A stretch of DNA of 64,000 bases from Mesorhizobium sp. M2E.F.Ca.ET.219.01.1.1 (GCF_004016445.2 NZ_SADT02000002.1:1178001-1242000); one strand, 5' to 3'. Counted from the first letter of the stretch, positions 21,021 through 29,483 are shown. Program-made: numbers and translations. The notes: a model not told the origin generated them from the sequence alone.

Positions 21021-21377
21021 ATGCCACGCTATGCCACCATCATCACCGCCGATGACGGCGCCGAGGTCGTCAGCGCCATCGGCGCGTTCGAGGGCGCGGA
21101 CCCGCCACGCCGGACCGGGCGCGTCGAGCAGGTGGCGCGGGGCGTGCGCATCGGCATGGTGCGCGGCGGACCGGTCGACGCGGTCGCCGGTTTCGGCTTC
21201 CCGCGCCAGGGCCTCGATGCGTCGGCCGTCCGTGCCGCGACGGCGAAGCTGCAGGCGATTGCCGCGCCGGCCGTCGATGGCGAGGCTCCGAGGCGCGCCA
21301 AGCCGCGCAAGAAGCCCGCGCGCAAGCCGCGCAAGGCAAGAACAGCGAAAGCGGCGCCCTCCGATGCCCAGGGCTGA
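21021..21377 (+). CDS. Phage-associated hypothetical protein
   Basis: A 118-residue protein, MPRYATIITADDGAEVVSAI, with a compact alpha/beta first half and a C-terminal tail of Lys/Arg/Ala-Pro repeats (RRAKPRKKPARKPRKARTAK) resembling a histone-like tail. It overlaps the next gene by 14 nt and opens the packaging module. It is probably a phage accessory DNA-binding protein; no named family. Confidence 0.68.
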   Translation: MPRYATIITADDGAEVVSAIGAFEGADPPRRTGRVEQVARGVRIGMVRGGPVDAVAGFGFPRQGLDASAVRAATAKLQAIAAPAVDGEAPRRAKPRKKPARKPRKARTAKAAPSDAQG

Positions 21378-21786
21378 CGCCGGCAAGGCCGCGCGCCGCA
21401 AGCCCGCCGGCGCGAAACCGGCGAAGTCAAGGTCCGCACCAGTTCAAGCCGCCGCCGCTCGCCCGAGCCGTTCGCGAAAGACGCTCGTCGACGACTTCGC
21501 CGCCGCCCTTCGCGCCGATTTTCGTGCCCATGGCGCCGGCGTCATCGCCGCGGTCAGAGCCGAAAAGCCCGACCAGTATCTGAAGGTCGTGCTGACGCTG
21601 CTGCCCAAGGATTTTTCGGCCAGTTCGGAAAGTGTCGATGCCGATAAAACCAGTGTCGAGCAACTGAGCGATGAGGAGATCCGCGACCGCATCCGCGGCC
21701 TCGAAACGAGCCTCCGGCCGCTTCTCGACAGCGATGCAGACCTATCTGGCGCTGCTCGAGGAGTTGGACCGAAGACGGCGCCGTAA
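21364..21786 (+). CDS. Phage terminase small-subunit-like protein
   Basis: A 140-residue protein. Basic N-terminal 40 residues (MPRADAGKAARRKPAGAKPA), then the helical block KTLVDDFAAALRADFRAHGA and KPDQYLKVVLTLLPKDFSAS, which matches the C-terminal oligomerisation region of small terminase/DUF-type packaging proteins where 'P-x-x-Y/F-L-x-V-V-x-x-L-L-P-K' is typical. It starts inside the previous gene and overlaps the large terminase by 53 nt, consistent with phage-style compaction. Confidence 0.7.
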   Translation: MPRADAGKAARRKPAGAKPAKSRSAPVQAAAARPSRSRKTLVDDFAAALRADFRAHGAGVIAAVRAEKPDQYLKVVLTLLPKDFSASSESVDADKTSVEQLSDEEIRDRIRGLETSLRPLLDSDADLSGAARGVGPKTAP

Positions 21787-22474
21787 TCTTCTTGCCGCCT
21801 ACAGGCCATACGAGCGGCAGGCCGAATTTCATGCAGCAGGGGCGACCCACCGCGAGCGCCTGTTCATGGCTGGCAACCAGCTCGGCAAGACCAGGGCAGG
21901 GGGCGCGGAATGGGCCATGCACCTCACCGGCCGCTATCCCGACTGGTGGGCGGGCAAGGTGTTCGATCAGCCCGTCAGGCTCTGGGCCGCCGGCGTCACC
22001 GGCGAAGGCACGCGCGACAATCCGCAGCGCATGCTGGTCGGCCCGCCGCAGCGGCAAGGCGAATGGGGCACCGGCATGATCCCGGCCAATGCCATCGCCG
22101 GCACCGTGATGGGCCGCGGCGCGCCCGGAGCGCTGGACAGCGTCATCGTGCGCTGGGGCGGCGGCGGCGACGTGCAGGCCGGCGAAAGCGTGCTGTCCTT
22201 CAAGAGCTACGAAAAGGGCCGCGAGAAATGGCAGGGCGAGACGCTGCACGGCGTCTGGTTCGACGAGGAGCCGCCGCTGGACATCTATTCCGAAGGCCTG
22301 ACTCGCACCAATGCCACCGACGGCATCACGATCGTGACCTTCACGCCACTGCTTGGCATGAGCGATGTGGTGCTGAGGTTTTTGAGCGCGGAGGCGGTGC
22401 AAGGCCTGGGTTCCTCGCCCCCGCGAGGCGGGGGAGAGGTGGCCGCGCAGCGGCCGGAGAGGGGGCCTTCGTAG
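21734..22474 (+). pseudogene. Phage terminase large subunit, N-terminal fragment (interrupted)
   Basis: A 246-codon fragment with the ATPase core of TerL: the adenine-side YRPYERQAEFH, Walker A-like MAGNQLGKTRAGG (residues about 37-49) and Walker B GVWFDEEPP. After GMSDVVLRFLS the frame enters a RIME-like element and stops. The missing part resumes at 23227, so the gene was split by an insertion of roughly 830 bp. The nuclease portion is also truncated downstream. The product cannot be a working terminase. Confidence 0.85.
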
Positions 22475-22584
22475 AGCGACAAGCTTAACGAGCAGCTTTC
22501 CGCTCTTTGTCAAACGCTGGCGCTGCCCCCGCTCCGTCGCGGCTTCGCCGCGCCACCTCTCCCCCACTTGCGTGGGGCGAGGAA
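22411..22584. repeat. RIME-like element, copy 2 (inside terminase gene)
   Basis: About 174 bp from TTCCTCGCCCCCGCGAGG to TGGGGCGAGGAA, with the same inner blocks as copies 1 and 3. It ends the terminase frame. Confidence 0.88.
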
Positions 22585-22681
22585 CTGGAGCTTCGCGAAA
22601 CCGCGTCGAAACCATGATTTGCGATGCCGCTTTGGCTGCAACCGAAGGTCGAGTAGTTTTCGGCCGCGATCCGGAGCCGAC

Positions 22682-23035
22682 ATGCGGCCCCTGCCAGAAC
22701 TGCTTCTTGCCTGCGCGCTGCTGTCGGCCTGTTCCGGCTCCAGCGGCGACTGGCGCGCCGATGCGATCGCTTCGGCGGAAGCCAGGATGCGTGGCTTGGT
22801 CAATAATCCGGAGGCAACCTTCTCCCATGTCGATCTCACCGGCGACAGCGCGACCGGACAGACTTGCGGCGTCGTCACAAGCAAGGTCGGCATCTTCACC
22901 AAGCAAGCACGCTTCATCGTCTATATCGACGGCGCCGGGCCTTATGTCGAACCGGGCCTCGGTTCGTCCATGTCGCAGGCCGACTTCGACTGGGCCTGGA
23001 AGAACTACTGCGTCAACGAGGGGTACAAGGGCTGA
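22682..23035 (+). CDS. Lipoprotein carried between two RIME-like elements
   Basis: A 117-residue protein with GGAGCC upstream and a lipoprotein signal, MRPLPELLLACALLSACSGS (lipobox LSAC, Cys at 17). The mature part has ARMRGLVNNPEATFSHVDLT, a Cys-containing strand (TGQTCGVVTSK) and a C-terminal ADFDWAWKNYCVNEG. It looks like a bacterial envelope protein rather than a phage gene. It lies between RIME-like copies 2 and 3 within the split terminase, so it probably arrived together with them. No named family. Confidence 0.72.
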   Translation: MRPLPELLLACALLSACSGSSGDWRADAIASAEARMRGLVNNPEATFSHVDLTGDSATGQTCGVVTSKVGIFTKQARFIVYIDGAGPYVEPGLGSSMSQADFDWAWKNYCVNEGYKG

Positions 23036-23038
23036 CCT

Positions 23039-23214
23039 TTTCCTCGCCCCCCGCGAAGCGGGGGGAGAGGTGGCCGCGCAGCGGCCGGAGAGGGGCTTCG
23101 TAGAGCGATACGTTCGACGAATAGCCTCCCCGCTCTTCCATCAAACGTCGGCGCTGCCCCCTCTCCGTCGCGGCTTCGCCGCGCCACCTCTCCCCGTTCT
23201 CGCGGGGCGAGGAA
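23039..23214. repeat. RIME-like element, copy 3 (inside terminase gene)
   Basis: About 176 bp, highly similar to copy 2 (shared GAGGTGGCCGCGCAGCGGCC, TCGCGGCTTCGCCGCGCC and the terminal GGGGCGAGGAACTGGAGCTT). It ends 12 bp before the terminase sequence resumes. Confidence 0.88.
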
Positions 23215-23226
23215 CTGGAGCTTGCC

Positions 23227-23540
23227 ATGTCCCGCCACGTCACCTTCATGACCATCGACGATGCCGGGCACTATTCGCCCGAGCAGCGCGCCGAAATCAT
23301 CGCCGCCTATCCCGAGCATGAGCGCGAGGCCCGCGCGAAGGGCATTCCGGTGCTGGGCTCCGGCCGCATCTTCCCGGTGGCGGAGGAATTGATTGCCTGC
23401 GAGCCGTTCCGGCTGCCGCGCTGGTGGCCGCGCATCGGCGCGCTCGATTTCGGCTGGGACCATCCTTCCGCGGCGATAGAGCTTGCCTGGGACACCCAGG
23501 CTGATGTCGTCTACGTGACCAGCGCGAACCCGCGCGCCTG
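23227..23540 (+). pseudogene. Phage terminase large subunit, middle/C-terminal fragment
   Basis: This continues the split TerL: MSRHVTFMTIDDAGHYSPEQ, HEREARAKGIPVLGSGRIFP, then the start of the nuclease domain IGALDFGWDHPSAAIELAWD. It breaks at VVYVT around 23520, where the sequence passes into a tail-fibre gene in another frame; the rest of the nuclease domain and all capsid genes are missing. The open frame runs to 23595 through non-homologous sequence. Confidence 0.82.
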
Positions 23541-23588
23541 GCGACGAGCGCGAACATCACCCTTTACGGCCTGCAGACCATCGACGGC

Positions 23589-25436
23589 GTGCTGACGCAA
23601 GTCGGCGACCGCGTGCTGGTCAAGGACCAGGCCGACCAGACCCAGAACGGCATCTACACCGCGAGCGAAGGCCAGTGGTTCCGCGCCGCCGATGCGCGCA
23701 CCGCGCGCACGCTGCAGAAGGGCACGACCGTGCATGTGCAGGAGGGCGCCGCCTCGGCCGATCGCGTCTATGCCTTCGAGACGCTGGATCCGGTGATCGG
23801 CGCCGACCCGATCACGCTCAGCTTCTATCTCTCGCAGGACACGCTCGGCGATGCCGTGAATGCCGCCAATGCCGCAGCCGCGAGCGCGGCGGCCGCGCTG
23901 ACCTCCAAGACCGCCGCCGCCACCAGCGCCACCAACGCGGCGGGTTCGGCGACAGCGGCGGCCGGCTCCGCCACCGCCGCGTCCACGTCCGCCGCCAATG
24001 CCGCGGCCAGCGCCACCAATGCCGGCAATTCGGCGACGGCGGCGGCCGGCTCCGCTTCCACGGCTGCCGGTTCGGCCACGAGCGCCGGAACTTCGGCAAG
24101 CGCTGCTGCCGGATCGGCTTCCGCCGCCTCGAGTTCGGCCACCGCCGCCTCCGGCTCAGCCACCAACGCCGCGACCTCGGCCGCCAACGCGGCGGCGAGC
24201 GCCGTCGCCGCCGCCAACGCCGTGGCGGCGCTTGGCTACACCTTTTCCACCGGCACCGCCGATGCCGACCCCGGCAACGGCACGCTGCGATTGAACAATG
24301 CCAGCGCCGCCTCCGCCACCGCAGCCTATATCGACAACCTCGATTCCAGCGGCGCCACGGTGAGCGGCATCCTGGATACGTTCGACGACAGCACCAACAC
24401 GATCAAAGGCCAGCTCACGCTGCGCTCCAAGGCATCAGCCGCGATCGCCTATGTCTACAATGTCACCGGCTCGGTGGTGGACGGGACGGGCTATCGCAAA
24501 CTCACGCTGGCCTATGTCAGCGGCGCCGGCACCTTGCCCACGAGCGCCGACGGCATCTGGCTGATCTTCACCCGCGCCGGCGACAAGGGCGCGGATGGCA
24601 CCGGCGTCGGCGACTTCACCGGCCCGGCCTCCTCGGCAACCGACAACATCGTGACCTTCGCCGGAACCACGGGAAAGGCCGGCAAGGACAGTGGCGTGGC
24701 GGTGGGGAGCCTGGTCGCAGGGCCAGCCTCGGCCGCGGCCGACAACATCGCCACGTTCAACGGGACGACAGGGAAGGTGGTGAAGGACAGCGGTGTGGCG
24801 GTGGGGAGCTTGGCGCCGAAAGCGAGCCCTGCGCTCACAGGCACGCCCACAGCGCCGACGGCGGCTGCGGGCACCAACTCGACCCAGATCGCCACGACGG
24901 CCTATGTGGATGTGACCTTTGCGCCGAAGGGCAGCCCGACGTTTACCGGCACGCCGACAGCACCGACCGCGACGTCAGGCACCAACACCGCGCAGATCGC
25001 CACCACAGGATTTGTGAAGGCGGCCATCGATCTGGTGCTGGGGGGTGTCTCGGCAGCGTTCGATACGCTATCGGAGATTGCTACGGCGATGCTGCAGAAA
25101 GCAGCTGACAACCTCGGGATCACCGCCGGCTTTACCTCAACCTCAGTGAATGACGGCACCAAAGCCTCTGGCACCTACGCGCCATCCCCAATCGGCGGTA
25201 ATCTGCGATACCTGACCAACGGCGGCGCCTTCACACTCGCCGCACCAACGCAGGCAGGCGACTTCTCGATGGTCGTTCAGATCATCAACAGCCCTACCGC
25301 TGGCGCGATAACCTTCACCGGGTTTGTGGTGACTCCTGGCGGGAACGCGCTGACAACCACAAGCGGCAGCAAGTTCAACCTCTACATCACGAAATTGAAC
25401 GGTGCCGTCTCGGGCAGCATTGAGGCACTGCAATGA
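23589..25436 (+). CDS. Phage tail-fibre protein, 5'-truncated by deletion
   Basis: A 615-residue frame from a GTG. Fibre-like sequence actually begins upstream at about 23541 (ATSANITLYGLQTIDGVLTQ), with no start codon of its own, so the N-terminus is lost at the deletion junction. Domains: the phage-fibre N-module GDRVLVKDQADQTQNGIY, a long Ala/Ser/Thr/Asn-rich coiled region (residues about 90-215), tandem repeats containing GKxxKDSGVAVGSL and TGTPTAPTAxxGTNxxQIAT, then a beta-rich tip. Whether it is translated is doubtful. Confidence 0.8.
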   Translation: MLTQVGDRVLVKDQADQTQNGIYTASEGQWFRAADARTARTLQKGTTVHVQEGAASADRVYAFETLDPVIGADPITLSFYLSQDTLGDAVNAANAAAASAAAALTSKTAAATSATNAAGSATAAAGSATAASTSAANAAASATNAGNSATAAAGSASTAAGSATSAGTSASAAAGSASAASSSATAASGSATNAATSAANAAASAVAAANAVAALGYTFSTGTADADPGNGTLRLNNASAASATAAYIDNLDSSGATVSGILDTFDDSTNTIKGQLTLRSKASAAIAYVYNVTGSVVDGTGYRKLTLAYVSGAGTLPTSADGIWLIFTRAGDKGADGTGVGDFTGPASSATDNIVTFAGTTGKAGKDSGVAVGSLVAGPASAAADNIATFNGTTGKVVKDSGVAVGSLAPKASPALTGTPTAPTAAAGTNSTQIATTAYVDVTFAPKGSPTFTGTPTAPTATSGTNTAQIATTGFVKAAIDLVLGGVSAAFDTLSEIATAMLQKAADNLGITAGFTSTSVNDGTKASGTYAPSPIGGNLRYLTNGGAFTLAAPTQAGDFSMVVQIINSPTAGAITFTGFVVTPGGNALTTTSGSKFNLYITKLNGAVSGSIEALQ

Positions 25437-26257
25437 TCCCATTCCTCAATCCACAGCGCATTTACAGGCCAATGCGCACCATCAAAGAGATGGTGACGGA
25501 TGCCGGTTTGCTCGGCAACCTTGCTGTGTGTCTCGACCCCGGAGATAAGAATAGCTGGCCTGGTTCTGGGCAAACTGTCTTCGATGTCAGCAGCAACGGC
25601 CGAAACTTTACGTTGGGCACCAGCACGTCGGTGGGGGTCGACGATCCTACGTTTAATGGTATTGCCGGCAGCGAGAGTTCGAGCGAATACTTCTCGTCCG
25701 ACGGCGGTGATGGCTTTCAAAAGGCCACCGCCAACGATACGTTCATGAATAGCCTTCATAAGGTCGGTTTTAACTGGACAATCATATCAATCGAATTCTT
25801 TTCGGCGAGTTATGGAGCCGCTTTTACTACAAGATCGAGGGCCGTTAACGCTAACCACGACACAGGTCTTTCAACTTATACCGCTGCCGGTCAGCCATGG
25901 TTTCGAATGAGCAATGGAAGCGCCTCTATATCGACCGCTCTCTTCACTGCGAGCACTCCAATTGCGTCAAATTTGATGCTGATGATTGGCGTCGGCGGCA
26001 AATACAATTCCAACACCAATCGGGACTTTAGTGCCTATGTTAACGGCACGTTCCAGATCCAGAACTTCACAGATAGTTTCGTTCCCACTGCGTCCGACGG
26101 TAGCACACAGGCGAAGTTCGGGTTGACTTCGGACAATAGCCTGTTCATGGGCAGCGGACGGCGTGTTCATGGTTTTCTAATGTTCAACAAGATGCTGTCG
26201 CAAGTAGAGTTCGATGCTCTCAGGGCATCCTTCCAGCGACGCTGGCCAACCATTTAG
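25433..26257 (+). CDS. Prophage LamG/concanavalin-like protein
   Basis: A 274-residue protein directly coupled to the fibre gene (ATGA overlap). After a short N-terminus (MIPFLNPQRIYRPMRTIKEM) it has strands typical of a LamG-like jelly roll: CLDPGDKNSWPG, FDVSSNGRNFTLG, WTIISIEFF, and a C-terminal GFLMFNKMLSQVEFDALR, the usual last helix of LamG-type phage receptor-binding proteins. Base composition is clearly less GC-rich and codon use is unlike its neighbours, suggesting recent phage acquisition. It is probably a host-recognition or tail-associated protein. Confidence 0.7.
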   Translation: MIPFLNPQRIYRPMRTIKEMVTDAGLLGNLAVCLDPGDKNSWPGSGQTVFDVSSNGRNFTLGTSTSVGVDDPTFNGIAGSESSSEYFSSDGGDGFQKATANDTFMNSLHKVGFNWTIISIEFFSASYGAAFTTRSRAVNANHDTGLSTYTAAGQPWFRMSNGSASISTALFTASTPIASNLMLMIGVGGKYNSNTNRDFSAYVNGTFQIQNFTDSFVPTASDGSTQAKFGLTSDNSLFMGSGRRVHGFLMFNKMLSQVEFDALRASFQRRWPTI

Positions 26258-26275
26258 ACGTGACGCTTGAACGCT

Positions 26276-26788
26276 ATGAACATCCGCAGCGCCCAGGAAA
26301 GAGATGCCCAAGCTGTCACGGACATCGAAGCGGTCGCCTTCGAGACGGACTGGACGGGGTACGCAGGGCTGGAGAGCAGTATCTCCAATGGCGACGTTTT
26401 GGTCGCAGAGGTGGACGATAGAGTTGTTGGATTCTGCGTCATCTTGTGTCGTCAGGGGAAGTCAACAGCGAGCCTTAAGACGATCGCCGTCTCGCCTTCA
26501 GTGGCGGGGCGAGGTTTCGGAACCGCGCTGCTTAACGCAGCGGAGAAAGAAGTCTTTCTTCGTGGGTATCGGCTGCTACGCCTCGAAGTGCGCGCCGACA
26601 ATCACCGGGCTATCAGGTTCTACCTGAGGGCCGGGTTCCGCCGCACTGGTTTCAAACCGAACTATTATGCCGATGGGATTGCGGCGATTCGCATGCACAA
26701 ACGCATTGCTGGATGGGATTGGTTGCCTGGCCGAATATTGGAATGGATAACCTTCGCCATCGCCAGGACGCTTCGTCGGCCACGTTGA
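26276..26788 (+). CDS. GNAT-family N-acetyltransferase
   Basis: A 170-residue GNAT protein: MNIRSAQERDAQAVTDIEAV, beta-4 region TASLKTIAVSPSVAGRGFGT with the acetyl-CoA P-loop (R/Q-x-x-G-x-G/A), and RLEVRADNHRAIRFYLRAGF, the RimI-like alpha-4 motif. It has an extra C-terminal helix (RILEWITFAIARTLRRPR) that is amphipathic and basic. Substrate unknown. A TTG three codons upstream is another possible start. It lies inside the lower-GC part of the prophage and is probably a moron gene. Confidence 0.82.
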   Translation: MNIRSAQERDAQAVTDIEAVAFETDWTGYAGLESSISNGDVLVAEVDDRVVGFCVILCRQGKSTASLKTIAVSPSVAGRGFGTALLNAAEKEVFLRGYRLLRLEVRADNHRAIRFYLRAGFRRTGFKPNYYADGIAAIRMHKRIAGWDWLPGRILEWITFAIARTLRRPR

Positions 26789-27019
26789 AGACGCAGTTCA
26801 GGCTTTTGAAATTGGCTTTCTCCGGCGGACTGAGCGGCTTTCGACGGAAGTTCGTCCAGCCCGCAGCCCAGTAACGTCTCTACCTACAGGCCGGCAGACC
26901 CAACCGCGATCGCCAGCATTGCCTTACGGCAATTAAGGTTTTCCTAAGGCTCTAAATTCTCGGCGAGCACAATTCGTCGGCAAAGCCACCCCACCGCAAC
27001 CGATCCCGAGGAGCCCCCC

Positions 27020-27772
27020 ATGGACCGCAATTTCGCGCGCGCCCTTTCGCTCGTCCTCAAATCCGAAGGCGGCTGGTCCGACAACCCCACCGATCCGGGC
27101 GGCGCCACCATGAAAGGCGTCACGCTCGCCAACTTCCGCCGTTACGTGAAAGCCGGCGCCACCAAGGCCGACCTGCGCGCCATCAGCGACGATCAGGTCG
27201 CTGTGGTATACCGCCGTTTCTACTGGGATGCCGTGGCGGGCGCTCTGCTCCCCGATGGCGTCGACTACGCCGTCTTCGATTTCGCCGTGAACAGTGGGCC
27301 GGGCAGGGCAGTGAAATATCTTCAAGCCGTGCTCGGCGTTGTCCAGGACGGCCGCATCGGCCCGGCCTCGCTCACCGCGGCGGGGGCAAGACCCGCCGGC
27401 GTCGTCATCGACGCGCTCTGCGATGCGCGGCTTGCCTTCCTCGAACAGCTGCCGACCTGGCCGAGCTTCGGCCGGGGCTGGAGCGCGCGTGTCGCCTCGG
27501 TGCGCCGGCAGGCGCTGCTGATATCGGCCGCACCGCTGACGACGACGGTATCCGTGCCGCTGGCGCCGGCATCCGCCGATCAGATGGCGCCGACCGCACC
27601 ACCGGCCGACCCAGGGCAGCATGCCAGCGCTGAGGCGCCGGCCGAGCCGCCCAAATCCGCATCGCCCGTCAAGGCAGCCGGCATCCTCGCCTTGATCGCG
27701 CTGGCGCTCGGCTCGCTCATCGCCTGGGCCGCGCATCTTCCCTGCAATCTCTTCGGAGTGTTCTGCCAATGA
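27020..27772 (+). CDS. Endolysin, GH108-type lysozyme with C-terminal membrane helix
   Basis: A 250-residue protein. The GH108 catalytic motif is at the N-terminus: LVLKSEGGWSDNPTDPGGAT with catalytic Glu at 16, then MKGVTLANFRRY and FYWDAVAG. The second part of the family, VDYAVFDFAVNSGPGRAVKY and the peptidoglycan-binding-3-like NGVDGRIG-equivalent GVVQDGRIGPASL, is present. After a Pro/Ala linker a hydrophobic helix lies at residues about 222-240, so it is probably a signal-anchor-type endolysin in reverse orientation. It overlaps the next gene by 4 nt. Confidence 0.87.
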   Translation: MDRNFARALSLVLKSEGGWSDNPTDPGGATMKGVTLANFRRYVKAGATKADLRAISDDQVAVVYRRFYWDAVAGALLPDGVDYAVFDFAVNSGPGRAVKYLQAVLGVVQDGRIGPASLTAAGARPAGVVIDALCDARLAFLEQLPTWPSFGRGWSARVASVRRQALLISAAPLTTTVSVPLAPASADQMAPTAPPADPGQHASAEAPAEPPKSASPVKAAGILALIALALGSLIAWAAHLPCNLFGVFCQ

Positions 27773-27968
27773 TCGCCGTCTTCATCCGTATCGCCCTGCG
27801 CTACAGCGCGGGCATGCTTGTCGCCCGGGGCCTTCTGGGCGCCGACGACGCCTCGGCGTTCTCCGCCGATCCCGACAGATGGCGCTGGAGACCGGTCTCG
27901 GCCTTGTCATCGCCGGCGTGGCCGAGTGGTGGCATCTGCTCGCGCGCCGGTTCGGTTGGGAGCACTGA
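27769..27968 (+). pseudogene. Small phage lysis-cassette protein with a 2-nt frameshift
   Basis: The first 36 codons (MIAVFIRIALRYSAGMLVAR, then GLLGADDASAFSADPD) look real. At about 27877 the frame leaves protein-like sequence; shifting by two bases gives MALETGLGLVIAGVAEWWHL and LARRFGWEH with a stop at 27966-27968, just before the next gene. The unshifted frame runs on to 28008. The likely original is a membrane protein of about 65 residues. Confidence 0.6.
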
Positions 27969-27970
27969 CC

Positions 27971-28081
27971 ATGGAAAATCTGCAGAGTCTGCTCGCCGCC
28001 AGGATTGAAGCTGTCAGGCCATATCTGATCGTGGGCGCCGCCTGCTTCGTCGCCGGCCTTGTCATCGGGGTGCTGCTATGA
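27971..28081 (+). CDS. 36-residue single-pass membrane protein of the lysis cassette
   Basis: MENLQSLLAARIEAVRPYLI followed by a hydrophobic helix ending VIGVLL. It starts 2 nt after the preceding stop and overlaps the next gene by 4 nt (ATGA). Its size and position fit a holin accessory or pinholin-like function, which is inference only. Confidence 0.6.
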   Translation: MENLQSLLAARIEAVRPYLIVGAACFVAGLVIGVLL

Positions 28082-28317
28082 GCGCGCTGCTGGCATGGCT
28101 TCTCACCAATCCGACGATCCTGGCCATCGGCGCCGGCCTCATAGGCGCGCTCGGCTGGGGCTTTCACCAGCGCCTCGCGGGCGCAAGGGCCGAGCGCGGC
28201 AAGCAGGCAGAAGCAGAGGCCGCGGCCCGCAATATCGCCGACCAGGTCGACAACGACATCGGCGCCTTGCCGGCTGAAGCGGTCAGGAAGGAGCTGAAGT
28301 CATGGGCAAGGGATTAG
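28078..28317 (+). CDS. Spanin-like (Rz-type) membrane-anchored protein
   Basis: A 79-residue protein with an N-terminal hydrophobic anchor (MSALLAWLLTNPTILAIGAG) and a charged helical C-terminus (GARAERGKQAEAEAAARNIA). Short N-anchored coiled coils just before an overlapping lipoprotein gene are the pattern of inner-membrane spanins. The gene overlaps both neighbours. Sequence similarity to Rz itself is not evident, so the call is by architecture. Confidence 0.6.
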   Translation: MSALLAWLLTNPTILAIGAGLIGALGWGFHQRLAGARAERGKQAEAEAAARNIADQVDNDIGALPAEAVRKELKSWARD

Positions 28318-28496
28318 TCCTCGCAACCACTGTCGCCGCGCTTGTCGGCTGCACGACGGCCAGGGGCGGTTTCTGCGCCGCCGCCGCGCCGATGCGCCTC
28401 TCCGCCAGGGCCGTCGAAACGCTGTCGGATCAGGAGGCGAGGGCGCTGCTCGCCCACAACCGCAAGGGCGAGAAGCTCTGTGGCTGGAGGCCGTGA
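28302..28496 (+). CDS. Small lipoprotein, Rz1-like outer-membrane spanin candidate
   Basis: A 64-residue protein: signal MGKGLVLATTVAALVGCTTA with lipobox LVGC (Cys 17). The mature part is short (PMRLSARAVETLSDQEARAL) with two further Cys. It starts inside the previous gene in another frame, as Rz1 genes do. The pair with 28078-28317 suggests a two-component spanin. Confidence 0.6.
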   Translation: MGKGLVLATTVAALVGCTTARGGFCAAAAPMRLSARAVETLSDQEARALLAHNRKGEKLCGWRP

Positions 28497-28819
28497 TGCA
28501 TGACATTTTCGATCTTCTGGGCATCAAGGGCCAGGTCGTGGCGGCGGGGCTCGCCGGCGGTGTGCTCAGGGCACTGTCGCGCCATCGCTACAAGTTGCGC
28601 GAGATGATTGCCTCGCCCATCTGCGGCGCCTTGGCCGCCGCCTATCTGACATTGCCCGCCGTCGCCTGGGTCCAGGCAAGCGGCCTGCCGATGCCGGACG
28701 CCGCCGACGACACCAACACGCTTGCCGCCGCCTTTCTGATCGGCGTCTCGGCCATGTGGATCTCGGACATCGTCTTCGAGGTGGTGATCCGACGGTTCAA
28801 GCCGACTTCGGATACCTGA
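28496..28819 (+). CDS. Prophage membrane protein, holin-like
   Basis: A 107-residue protein with three hydrophobic segments (residues about 14-26, 41-60 and 77-98: [20 protein letters not shown]). It starts one base into the stop of the lipoprotein gene and ends the lysis cassette. Position, size and helix count fit class I/III holins or the DUF-type phage membrane proteins seen after endolysins; no named family. Confidence 0.58.
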   Translation: MHDIFDLLGIKGQVVAAGLAGGVLRALSRHRYKLREMIASPICGALAAAYLTLPAVAWVQASGLPMPDAADDTNTLAAAFLIGVSAMWISDIVFEVVIRRFKPTSDT

Positions 28820-28916
28820 TCGTGCAGGTTCGAAGTCGCGGCCGGCATGTTTTCCGAGCCGCTGGAAGAACCCGACCACAACGCCTATCTATGGAGCAAT
28901 CCAAAGGAGGTTTGAC

Positions 28917-29441
28917 ATGGCTTCTTCCACCGAGCGCGCAGTCCTTGCCGGCGGCTGTTTCTGGGGCATGCAGGATCTGATCCGGCGCTTGCCCGGCGTG
29001 GTTTCAACCCGGGTCGGCTACAGCGGCGGCGATGTCGCCAACGCGACCTATCGCAATCACGGCACTCACGCCGAGGCAATCGAAATCATCTTCGACCCGG
29101 CCAGGACAAGTTTCCGCACGCTGCTCGAATTCTTCTTCCAGATCCACGATCCGACAACGAAGAACCGCCAGGGCAACGACATCGGCATGAGCTATCGTTC
29201 GGCGATCTACTACACCAGCGACGAGCAGAAGCGGATCGCCGAGGACACGATCGCCGACGTCGACGCGTCCGGCCTGTGGCCCGGCAAGGTCGTCACCGAG
29301 CTTGCTCCGGTAGGCCCCTTCTGGGAAGCCGAGCCCGAGCATCAGGACTATCTGGAACGCTATCCCAACGGCTACACCTGCCATTTCGCGCGGCCGGGGT
29401 GGAAGCTTCCGGTCCGCCAAAAGGCTGCCGCCGCATCATAG
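28917..29441 (+). CDS. msrA: Peptide methionine sulfoxide reductase A
   Basis: A 174-residue enzyme reducing Met-S-sulfoxide. The catalytic motif GGCFWGMQD puts the nucleophilic Cys at 14; [20 protein letters not shown] and the substrate-pocket residues of [15 protein letters not shown] follow. AAAGGAGG precedes the ATG. The C-terminus lacks the usual recycling Cys cluster, so regeneration probably uses thioredoxin or glutaredoxin by another route. It lies just outside the prophage lysis cassette and is followed by a strong terminator. Confidence 0.93.
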   Translation: MASSTERAVLAGGCFWGMQDLIRRLPGVVSTRVGYSGGDVANATYRNHGTHAEAIEIIFDPARTSFRTLLEFFFQIHDPTTKNRQGNDIGMSYRSAIYYTSDEQKRIAEDTIADVDASGLWPGKVVTELAPVGPFWEAEPEHQDYLERYPNGYTCHFARPGWKLPVRQKAAAAS

Positions 29442-29483
29442 ATCGGCAGCGAGGCTATAGCATTTAGCCTTGCTCATCCGAGC

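Noticed and set aside
20350..21363. Upstream part of the long frame ending with the small terminase
   Set aside because: It runs through a secreted-protein gene on the other strand and an intergenic region; the start at 21364 fits the phage gene.
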